Assembly (NCBI GenBank): GCA_015657535.1
Contig: JADHZB010001473.1
Coordinates: 1 to 32,500 of the forward strand
Reading direction: 5' to 3'
DNA length: 32,500 nt
Source of the DNA: Nephromyces sp. MM_2019
Lineage: Eukaryota > Apicomplexa > Aconoidasida > Nephromycida
Both the position numbers and the translations under genes were made by a program. The notes beneath the pieces are model-generated. The model was not told the DNA's origin and did not search any database. It was given only the letters and a program-made list of their open reading frames with translations. Positions 23,901-32,500 of this stretch are shown here, piece by piece. Position 1 is the first letter of the stretch; the number at the start of each line of letters is the position of its first letter.

Positions 23901-26900
23901 TAGCGTTTTGAAGGCCAGTGCTTACCCAGTCAGTGTGTTCTGAGTCTTGAAGACGAGCAGGAAAGTGTGTGATAATATCCTCAAATTTTTTGCTATTACC
24001 GAGCTCCAGAGGCATGCTATACTCGTGTGCACTACCGTTTTGCTCGTGTGTGTGTTTCTGATAGCCTAGAGCCTTCCCAACAAGCCTTCTTTTCAGTCTA
24101 AAAAAGAAGAAATACTGAGGATTCTGCTTCATCGCCACGTTTAGCATGTCTACAAACATCTTTCTAGTGTCTAGCGTGGAGAGCATGTCAAACAGCGAAG
24201 GCTTCATTAGCTGCATAAGCTGCTTGAGCTCCAAGGAAGTTAACACTGCAGGGGGGCCCTTCACAGTAGGGAAGCGCCCAGTGTGTGTGCTTTTTAGAGC
24301 TAGCTGATTCCTCCCTCTGTCTTTCTCATTAAAGGCAGAAGAGCGGAGAGCTTTCTGGGTTTTTTCGGTGAAAATGTGGGTACGTCTGTCTTGCTTAGGA
24401 GGCTCAAACACAATGCCTGCGATAAACACCTAAGAATAAGAAGGGAGAGGTGTGTGTGCGTGTGTGGGAGTGCGCACAGGGGGGTGCATTTCTGTGTATT
24501 CATGTAGTGTGTGGGGGAGTGTGAGGGGTCTTTTCATGATTGCAAAATGAGGTGCTAATCTACTGCCAAGGGGTGTGCATAGGCGAATCACCCTCATGAG
24601 CAACACATATTAGGGTATGAGAGTTTCATGGTGGCTACACACAGATTGAATCACAACTTTCCAACTATAAACGCACGTGTTGCGATAGAAGCAGTGTTGC
24701 ACACACATGTCGTAGGGAGTGAAAACACTCACACACACACTCACACACACACTCACACACACAACACACACACAACACACACACACACAACACACACACA
24801 CACACACACAACCCACACACACACAACACACACACACACAACACACACAACACACACTCACACACACACTCACACACACACAACACACACACACACAACA
24901 CACACACACACACAACACACACACACACACAACACACACACACACACAACACACACACACACGGGGTAATGAAAGCAATCTCTACGTATTGCACATATTT
25001 CAGCGCTGAAAACGAAGTGTATGTAGAAGAAACAGTCGTTATCAATCCAGAAAAAAGGCACACACACAGTCTAAGCGCACAACCACAACTCGACGCTAAT
25101 TGTACATACACACAAAAATCTACGAGAAGAGCTCAAAGCTCTTACCATAATCTTCTTCATAGCTATGGTAGCATCTTCAACTATTACTTCCGGAGATTTC
25201 AATCGTTCAGCATCGCGAAGCAACATACTTCGTTGAGACGAAGTCAATGAGTGATATAGGCAAAATACTCGCCGTGAAGAATTTGTATCAACCCGACGGT
25301 TTGACTCGAAACGACAGCCAAGAACTTTTGCACACGAAATGTGAAAACTGAAGAGAAAAACCACACACACATAGTATTGATGAAAAACTAGAGGTTCTCT
25401 AGAGGAAGAGGCTTAGAGGAGGCGAGAGTAATGAAGAAAAGGTGATGAAAAGGAATAGGACTGCTTAGTTTGTAGAGAAAGAAGAGATTCATCGAGTGTA
25501 CATACACCCCAGGTTTTATAGCAGAAGCAGCTGGAGGATATAAAGCAGTCGAAAAGGTGTGTATTAATCAAGCAAAAGAGTAGATAGACAAAACATAGTC
25601 ATTATAGGTGGGTGTACGTACACCTGGATGTAATAGAAAGAACAAGAAGAAGCTTATCTGTAATCCAACCAGAGATGTGGGAAGTAAAGGGGCATAGTAA
25701 GAAAACTTGGAAGCATTAACACACACATACAGGCAGATAAATAGACAAATACAAACACACCAAAGCACACACACAAACAGAGGATATCGTACATCAAAGA
25801 ACTTACGCAACGTTACAGCTGCTGCTGAAGCACACAGTAGTCGCCCCGACCTGATAAGAGAGTAGACAACATCAGCTATAAAAACACACACACGTTAGCA
25901 CAGTCCTGGGGATGACAAGCATAAAACTTTCTGCTTAGGGTGTGTGCGTAACAACACACAGAATGCAACACACACAACACATCACACACAGAAGACACAC
26001 TTAATACATATTTAATAAGCACAGCACAAATAAAACATACCAGAAACACCACACAGGCAATAAAACACAAAAAAAAACACATCAAACACACAACGAACAC
26101 ACAACGAACACACAACGAACACACAACGAACACACAACATTCAAAACACACAAAATAATATACACACACACAACACACACACACAACACACACACACACA
26201 CACACAACACACACACACAACACACACAACACACACACACACACAACACACACACACAACACACACAACACACACACACAACACACACACACAACACACA
26301 CACACACACACACACACAACACACACACACACACACACACACAACACACACACGCACACAACTTACAAAAATGCCACAATAACAGCAAGGACGCTCAAAG
26401 GCTACGCGAGGGATTAGCCGCAGATTCTCCAAGGCGTTCGTCTGAAACTTTGGAGGGACAAGCCATTCTGCACACGAACTGTGCATCCACTGCAGCAACT
26501 CACTTCCCACGTCCGTAGGGTGTGGGGCCTTAGCTCTATATAGAGGGAAAAAAATTGCTTGTAAACACACGGCAAGAAGTTCGCACACACACATAATAAA
26601 AAAAAGTAGGCAAAAAAAGACGTAAACACACACACAAAGCACACAAAACATGCCACCCGTCTCCCACCACACCCCTTCTGCCAGTACCCACCCTCCAATC
26701 ACCCCTCCTCCCTAACTCCGTCCCACCCCCCGCACCTCCCACCACCACCTCCCCCCTAACATACGCATTTCCTCGCTTGGTAGTATCTGGACTGGGACGC
26801 ACAATGAGAGGCCCGTCAAACCTCGAGCACAAGATACATCTCGAAACTCTCATTCCCGCTAGTAAACCAGCTGACTCCAGATGGCTGCAGCGTACACACA

Positions 26901-29900
26901 AAAAGGTATTGCAGGGCGAACACACACCTTCCTCAGACGAGAGCTCCAAGTCTTCATTATCACTGTCTTCAGCTTCTTCCTCTTCCTTTACAACCAACTC
27001 ACTCTTCTCATCACCCCCGAAAGAAGCTCGACTCCTTCTAAAGCCATTGCTACTACCCTCCCCTACACTTTTCAAACCCCCATCGCTATGTGCTACCCCC
27101 CCAGATCTACTGAGTAAACGTCTCTTACTGCTATTACTAGCGGTACTACAAGTAGTGCGATCAACCTCACTAAACCCCCCAGCCAGCGAAAAACTATCAC
27201 CCTCCACCCTCCCTGATCTCCTCTTGCGAAGGGTCGGAGCGGCGTATCCGGCGTTTTCACCCCCCTCCCTCCTTCCCCCCTCTGCATCTTCACCCAAAAT
27301 TCTTGAATCGCAAACATCATATCCACAGTGGCTTCCCCCCCTAGGGGGGTGGTGGCAGCGCCCATCTCCACCCCCCAAGCGGCTTCTGGACTTTCCACCA
27401 CCTACCACCCCCCCCCTAGAAGGCCCTCCTCCTCCACTTGCCTCCCCTTCGTTGCTAGGCAGAGATAACAGTTGACCCCCCCCTCCCACCCCACTTCCTC
27501 CAGAGTATGCTCGGCTACCGCCAGCAAACCCACACGCCATATGCTGCCCTACTGGAGTGAGCGTGTGTTGGAAACCCTCAGGCTTCAGGTTGAGGGTAGC
27601 CCCACTACTCTGGAAGACCTGCAGCCAACATCCATAACACATAAGGAGGTTACACACACCACAGCTAGTCAGCTCGACAAGTAGATTAGATCTTCTGTCT
27701 GAGCGATGATGCTGGGGTGGACCAGAGGGGCCTAGCCCACCCCCTCCCCCAGGGAGAGAGGAAGAGTGGCTGCCTGTGGCTTGTGGCACACAGGCCATCA
27801 TCATATGGCTACTACCTCCTGAGGACGAAGAGGCGTTTGAGAGGCAATACAAGGGTGGCTTCCTGTGTGTTGCGAAAGAAGCAGAGCCATCACTACCGCG
27901 AAAAGAAGCGCCATTGGGTGAGCTTCCGTGTGTTGCTGGTGTGCGTTTACTTGAACTCATACCGGGAGAAGCTAAGCCCACGTATGAGATATACCCTTGG
28001 GCCCCACAAGAGCTACACACAGCTCGCCGTGTTCCACCACCTACAGCATAGCTGCTGCTGGCGTTTTGCACACCACTGCCACCATGATAGCTTGATGAAG
28101 AAGGAAAGTTTCCACCATCATGAAGGGTTGAAGATGAGAAGTCGGAAACTGGAAGATTCAGCAGCTTAAAACACCTTGCATAGCTTCTGAGAAGAAGGTG
28201 GGGATTGCAGTAGATACCCCCCAGAAATGGGAGAAAATAGGGGCTCATACACGCACCCCCCACCCCCGGGGTGGAAGGAGCAGCATCCTCTTCATAGGGG
28301 CTGGGGGGGGGGGAATTCTCGGCGGAATCAAAGGGTGAAACTTTCTCATTGAGGGGAGGCGGGTGAGAAGTAGGAGAGAACTTTGCTAGACAAGGAGAAG
28401 GGGAAGGTATTGAATGAAAACTCGAGATATTTTTCTCATCAATTCTCTGTGTGTTGGCAGAGGAGGTTGCCTCGAAGGGGGCCCATTGAAGATCCTGAAG
28501 ATTCACTCCAGAACGTTCTCGCTGTGTATCATACCCCGCTTGATCGTGGTGCATGTGTGTTGCGCCGGGAGTAGCTCGATCCATCGAAACGAGCTGAGCC
28601 GAGTTGTGGCTCCTTGAGTCTCCGAGGAGAGCTTGGGAGCCGTCACTAGCACATAGGCCTACAGCATTTGATGAAGGCGGGAGTACGTACACCCCAGTTT
28701 GCTGGGCGCTGTGGGGCTTACAGGGGTAAGAGCTATTTGTGGAGAGCTGAGCTTCTCCAGATGATGCAGGTGTTGAGGAAAGGATTGGCAGCTGATTCTC
28801 AGTGGTCTCATATACAGTAGAAGATGGCTTTATAGCAATAATAGTCTCCTTTTCTCCTTCATGAACATGCGCCTTCATACAAGCAGCTCGGGCTTCACCC
28901 TCTTCAAGCAAAGAGAGCTGCTGCTGTTGAGTGAGTTGCTCACTAAGCGTAGCTTCCTCTGGTGTGCAATTCCCCCTCTTACCCACAGAACGAGCGAAAG
29001 CTGTAGGAGAGGAAGACCCCCCCTTCATCCCATGAAGCTTAACATCCAACAGAAATTCTTTTGACATCAAATCACACACGCTCTTCTCATTCGAACACTC
29101 CTCCAGTGTACGTGTGAGCTCTGCTACACCTTCATCATTAGCCTCTAGAGGTGGCTGAGAGACCAGGTTCCTCCCAGGCTCTAAAGCAGTTTCAGAATCC
29201 CTTCTGTGCTCCTCAGGAAGGGCAGAGAAGGCAGCCTCTACAGGCCCCTGGGTTGTTTCAGCAGCTTCTTCTGCCTTTTCAAAGATGCCTTCTTCCTCCC
29301 ACTCTCCCCGAGGTCTTATTGAGAAGCTCTTCCTCTTCATCATACTTTGAGCAGAACGACGGCCCAACTGCCCTTCTACAAAGAGGAAAACCCTCCTCTG
29401 CTCTTCATGCAAAAAGTCGTCTTCTTTTCCTAAATTCCGCTGCTTTTTTCTTCTTCTTCTTCTTTCAGCATCTTCTTCTTCTTCTTCTTCATGAAAACAC
29501 TGCTCCTTCTCATCCCTTCCAAGCCCTAAAAAGCTCGTTTTTTTCCCTTCTATCAACCCTCCACACACACTTGAACAACTGCTGCTACCACCACCTGCGA
29601 AGCCACTGCTTTCCATAGCTCCAAAGGAGGGAGTTGTGGCTGTCACTGCATGTGCATCGACTTCCCTCATCATCTTCATCAATTCTTCCACGTTTAAGGA
29701 CTCAAAAAAGACAGTCATTGCGAAGTTGGGGTGTACATACACTGCAGAAAACTCAGCATCAAACTGCTTATCTAGAAACATTTCTGCAAGCAAACTTAAC
29801 ATAGGGATAACCTCTACTGATATGTTATGAGCAAAACCATAATGAGAGAGAAGCACACACACACCATCTAGGAGCCCATAGATGCTAGAAAGCCCCTTGC

Positions 29901-32500
29901 TTCGCAGGAATGACTCGTATTTTTGAAGAGCCGGTGTATATACAGCACCTCCACTCCTTCCTCCCACCACAGAGGGAGCAGTTACAGACACAGGATCACT
30001 CGCTTCAGGGAGCCCTTCACTGAAAGCTGAAGAAGCAGTAGACTCAGACCACAGGCGAAGGAATAGTCTCTCATCTACCCCGGTAACAGCAGTACCGTAG
30101 TGGATACGAGAGAAGAGATACTCTGAAGCTGATAAGGGAAGCATCTTCTGATGAGGTGAATGCTCTCCTAGTGATGGGGTTTTTTGTGCTAGCCTCCTTT
30201 GCGTTCTCTTCTGTGTGTGCGTCCTCCCGCTATGGTGGGCAGTGGCGGATGAGTGTGTGCGAATTTCATGGTTAAATACCGAAGAAGAATCTCCGGAAAC
30301 TGGAGAGGAGTGTGTTGTGCCTGCCTCAACAGGGCAAAACGCTTCCTTGGAAAGCACCAAGCTCCCTTCATTATCTTTAGTACCACCAGCTGTGTGTGTG
30401 TGTAAACCACTCATGAAAGCTGAGCGCTGCGTGCCGTCTGAAATGTGGAGTGACGCTGCAGATTGAGGCAGCTTCTGCAGTGACGCTGTCTGACGAGGGG
30501 AGTTATCTTGTGTCTTAGAAGCCTGAAAGTGCGTGTGTGNGGGGGGGGCACGAGAGTGTGGGTTGAGAGGAGTGTGTGCGACAGAAGTGAGGGTTGAGAG
30601 GAGTTTGAGTGAGAGGGGTGAATAATGAGAAAATGTGTCTTCAAGCATGTATCTTCAAGCATATACCTTCCATTAGACAGCATCAACAACACAAATACAC
30701 ACACAAACAGAGAAATACACACAAAAATACACACACAAACAGAGAAATACACAAAAATACACACACAAACAGAGAAATACACAAAAATACACACACAAAC
30801 AGAGAAATACACACACAAACAGAGAAATACACAAAAATACACAAAAATACACAAAAATACACAAAAATACACACAAATACACACACAAATACACACACAA
30901 ATACACACCTCCCTTTCGAGTTTTATTACCTTCTTCTCAGGGGGAAAACCAGAGAGAATCAGCTTCTCAGAAGTTTTCCGCTTTTCCATCACTTTTCCAT
31001 GTAGAAACGACGAAGAAACCTCCTCTTCATGCTTTCTATCTTTGAGAATCCCATCACCAAATTCTTCTTCGTGAAGAATCTTCATAGAAGCAGCTCTTTG
31101 ATCCTTCTCTTCCACAGAATCCTCTCTCAAAGGCAAGCAATTGCTGGATGGACAATCAGCAGAAGAAGCAGAAACATCATCAGCAGTAAAGGCGTCGCTA
31201 TCACTGCCAAAACGTCGATTTTTCGTCAGAGAAACCTCTTTTTTCGCGGTTTCTGCGCATTCTGCAATCAAAGCATCTTTACCAGCAGCTCGTTGCAATC
31301 CAATCGCTTCTTCTGAAGATGGAAATGTTGAAGAAACTCCCTCTTTTCTCGCTGAAGAAGGAGCCTCCAAAGATCGTCCACGAGGCATGAAAGAAGAGCA
31401 AGAAGAGGCAGCCTGAGCAGCTGAAGAAGATAGCGAAGAAGAGCAAGAGGATAGAGAGGAGCATAACGACGAAGAGGAGGTGGGTAATAAAGGGGAGGCA
31501 GGAGAAGTGGCAGGTGATGAAGAGGATGAAGAAGAGGCAGAAATGGCTAAAGATTTCCCTCTTCCTCCTCTTCCTCTTCCTCTACCTCTTACACCAGTCG
31601 TGTGAACTAATCCACTGCTACCTGCTGCTTGTTTGCAGGGCTGAGACTCTAAAGGCTTGGCGTAAGACGCTAGCTCTAGCGAACTAAAGCGAGGAAGCCC
31701 TTCAGCTGATCCATTAGAGGGAAGGGAGGAGTTGGGTGTGTTGCCTTGCATCAACCGTGGAGATCGTCTCATATGTGGGAGAGCAGAGCCTGAAGTAAGA
31801 GGATACTCTTGCTGGTCTTCTGCACACACTGAAGTGGCAACAAGTAGAGAAAAATCGGTGTACATACAGTGAAGAGAGCCTGTGTGCAGTAGCTGGCAGA
31901 GAGAAAGTAGTGTATATACAGTGAATAGAGCCTGTGTGCAGTAGCTTGCGGAGAGAACACAGTAGATATACAGTGCAGAGATCCACTCTTTACTAGCCTA
32001 GAAAGATATTCAACGGAATAAATAACCTAGCCGTCATGTGAAAAAGTTAACTGAATCATATCATGTGTGTGCGTGGCTAGCAAAGACGCACACAGGAAAT
32101 TATGTAAAGAAGTGTTCCTCGCACACACGGTTATCTACCAAACACCCCACAAAACACACGCCAAATACTATCAAACCCCCCCCCCCCCCACGCATACAAG
32201 ATAACCAAACCACCCAACCCCCCACATACGCACACACATGCTACCTCTCCTTTCCACTACATTGCAGAAAGCTTATACCCAAACATACAACTACTTACTA
32301 TCTAAAGAAGCTGGAGCTTTCGCACACACACACACGCCTTCAGTAGTTCCACTCAGTTTTGCACGCTTAATACTCTCTCCTCCTAGCGATACATCACTCC
32401 TCTCTGATTCAGGCCTAACAATCGCTTCCTCAGCCTTAAGCTTAGCTGCCTCGCTAGTACTCGTTGCACTAATGAACGACACACACGCACCATCAACCCC
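20918..32500 (-). CDS. Giant PHD / extended-PHD / AT-hook chromatin protein, 5' end missing
   Basis: Eight minus-strand exons: 32500-32299 (partial), 31828-30930, 30522-26765, 26535-26367, 25850-25807, 25347-25146, 24429-22116, 21138-20918. All phases agree (7809 bases, 2602 residues counted from the right edge). In order: Ser-rich N part with an RGRGRGRGG run; a helical region in early exon 3; a PHD finger with Cys1203/1206, Cys1321/1324, Cys1329/1332 and Cys1576/1579, broken by Gly/Ser-rich inserts; an ePHD with Cys1596/1599, His1638, Cys1641, Cys1670/1673, Cys1683/1688, His1693, Cys1696, Cys1720 and His1723; a helical block after 1759; an AT-hook (GRPRR, 2120-2124); a C-terminal PHD with Cys2504/2507, Cys2528/2531, His2536, Cys2539 and Cys2556/2559; a basic tail. 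PHD followed by ePHD is the BRPF/JADE/AF10 layout. Likely a nuclear histone-tail reader. Apicomplexan GCN5 complexes are known to hold large multi-PHD subunits, a possible parallel. The N-terminus and start lie outside the window. Confidence 0.9.
21050..22195 (-). other. C-terminal PHD finger, split by an intron in its metal site
   Basis: CPLC (exon 7) and HWIGCD (end of exon 7) join R-CERWSHWVCVG and WYCWFC (exon 8) to a perfect C4HC3 PHD finger. The intron (22115-21139, 977 bases) falls between Asp2529 and Arg2530, inside the C-x2-C of the second metal pair. Trp2534 two places before the His, and Trp2525 three before Cys2528, lie where H3K4me3 readers such as BPTF and TAF3 carry aromatic-cage residues. 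Confidence 0.85.
21204..21312. repeat. Imperfect 37-base repeat, three units
   Basis: Units with gcattcctaagcctataagc, gcattcctagactataagc and catgcctaaactacaagc, each followed by tgct, are spaced 36-38 bases apart. They lie in the last intron of the giant gene, about 70-170 bases before its acceptor. Confidence 0.6.
24720..24962. repeat. CA/TG microsatellite in intron 6 of the giant gene
   Basis: About 240 bases of acacac interrupted by aacac, actc and acccac, so it is compound. The transcript strand reads as UG repeats. The intron spans 25145-24430. The open frames it creates (His-Thr or Cys-Val runs) are not genes. Confidence 0.95.
26086..26138. repeat. 11-base tandem repeat
   Basis: Four full units of acacacaacga (26086, 26097, 26108, 26119) plus a partial one, with no changes between units. 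It is in intron 4 of the giant gene, downstream of the main UG tract on the transcript. Confidence 0.95.
26158..26352. repeat. CA/TG microsatellite beginning at the donor of intron 4
   Basis: About 195 bases of acac runs broken every 6-22 bases by aac. On the transcript it is a UGUGUUGUG-type tract starting about 15 bases after the gtaagt donor at 26366. Confidence 0.95.
26889..28017 (-). other. PHD finger interrupted by large low-complexity inserts
   Basis: Part of exon 3 of the giant gene. The zinc-ligand pairs CSSC (28017-28006), SCGVCNLLMCYGCW (27666-27625) and LCVRC (26901-26887) correspond to the three blocks of a BRPF-type PHD finger (C-x2-C, CDMCNLAVHQEC, LCRRC). The gaps between them are 114 and 243 residues, against about 10-20 in ordinary PHD fingers. 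The fifth ligand, normally His, is Cys1329. CSPC at 1568-1571 is an extra pair that might replace the last one. Confidence 0.7.
29440..29490. repeat. TTC/GAA-rich tract coding an acidic-basic run
   Basis: Runs of cttctt lie within exon 3 of the giant gene. On the coding strand they are GAA/AGA codons giving a Glu-rich run followed by RRRRRKK, a charged segment that could act as a nuclear signal. Confidence 0.7.
30688..30909. repeat. Minisatellite of ordered 10-base modules in intron 2
   Basis: Three decamers, A acaaaaatac, B acacacaaac and C agagaaatac, follow each other as (A)B C A B C A B C B C A and then three more A. After that come 12-base acacaaatacac units. The tract starts about 20 bases from the gtaata donor at 30929 and reads UGUGUAUUU on the transcript. 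Confidence 0.9.
31862..31977. repeat. 52-base tandem repeat, just over two copies
   Basis: atacagtg recurs at 31864, 31916 and 31968, and gcctgtgtgcagtagct at 31878 and 31930. It lies in intron 1 of the giant gene directly before the acceptor at 31829. Confidence 0.85.
32176..32189. repeat. Run of 14 C bases
   Basis: A homopolymer in intron 1 of the giant gene (G14 on the transcript). Length errors are likely in such runs; the only ambiguous base of the window, n at 30540, lies next to another C/G run. Confidence 0.9.

Larger units (their letters stand above)
25279..26874 (-). other. Extended PHD (ePHD) module spread over four exons
   Basis: The zinc knuckle SRCILC (end of exon 3) and WMHSSCAEW (exon 4) correspond to CALC and WAHVVCALW of BRPF proteins. 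IPRVAFERPCCYCGIF (exon 4), VCFSSSC (the 44-base exon 5) and AFHISCA plus CLYH (exon 6) complete the C4HC2H finger. Every zinc ligand is present and the span of 128 residues is normal for the family. In known ePHD proteins the module binds DNA or histone H3; that is inference here. Confidence 0.9.

Noticed and set aside
24610..25111. Open frames of 90-150 codons with His-Thr or Cys-Val runs
   Set aside because: They are translations of CA/TG microsatellite DNA lying inside an intron of the giant gene.
26082..26702. Long minus frame continuing past exon 4 into Val-Cys repeats
   Set aside because: Only 26535-26367 is exon; a gtaagt donor at 26366 ends it and the rest is UG repeat in the intron. 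The next exon restores the ePHD.
26536..26764. Continuation of the large exon 3 frame past residue 1619
   Set aside because: The conserved ePHD continues only if the gtatgt donor at 26764 is used and exon 4 starts at 26535.
22556..29618. Many plus-strand frames of 60-230 codons opposite the giant gene
   Set aside because: They are antisense shadows of Ser/Pro/Gly-rich exons, with no starts, motifs or splice structure of their own.
30411..30521. Second open frame overlapping the start of exon 3 from exon 2
   Set aside because: It is read-through of intron 2; the frame of the domains matches the spliced join 30930/30522.

Overview
The window reads as nuclear DNA of an intron-rich unicellular eukaryote. 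All confidently read genes are split by GT-AG introns of about 170-1100 bases, starts sit in A-rich contexts, and the largest protein is full of Ser/Gly/Pro/Asn low-complexity inserts. A coccidian-like apicomplexan or a related alveolate would fit (style, a degenerate CCCTAAA-type telomere-like tract), but nothing here proves the lineage. No bacterial operon, CRISPR array, insertion sequence, rRNA or tRNA was recognised.

Left part (1-20917), AT-rich and gene-poor: a repeat-bearing open frame running off the left edge; about 4.9 kb with no convincing gene except a GC-rich island at 4440-5010 that holds inverted repeats and a possible small membrane-protein gene; a four-exon dienelactone hydrolase family gene (5263-8618, plus), whose Cys-Asp-His triad is complete; about 3.1 kb of uncertain coding content, including a 227-codon open frame; a five-exon PARN-type poly(A)-specific ribonuclease (15446-11760, minus) with all five DEDDh residues; then about 5.5 kb with only weak candidate exons, among them a possible three-exon 66-residue gene at 19620-19063.

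Right part (20918-32500), more GC-rich and packed with CA/TG microsatellites: one very large minus-strand gene. I could join eight exons with consistent donor/acceptor phases (7809 coding bases, 2602 residues, 5' end beyond the right edge). It encodes a chromatin-reader type protein: a PHD finger stretched over some 375 residues by low-complexity inserts, a complete extended PHD (ePHD) directly after it (the arrangement seen in BRPF/JADE/AF10 proteins), an AT-hook, and a C-terminal PHD finger that resembles the H3K4me3-binding class. The ePHD is spread over four exons, one only 44 bases long, and three of the seven introns carry long UG-rich tracts near their donor sites.

The confident genes are not an operon; each acts alone: an alpha/beta hydrolase, an mRNA deadenylase and a histone-mark reader. 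The most unusual item is the giant PHD/ePHD gene. A short telomere-like tract lies just past its 3' end, near the place where base composition changes.
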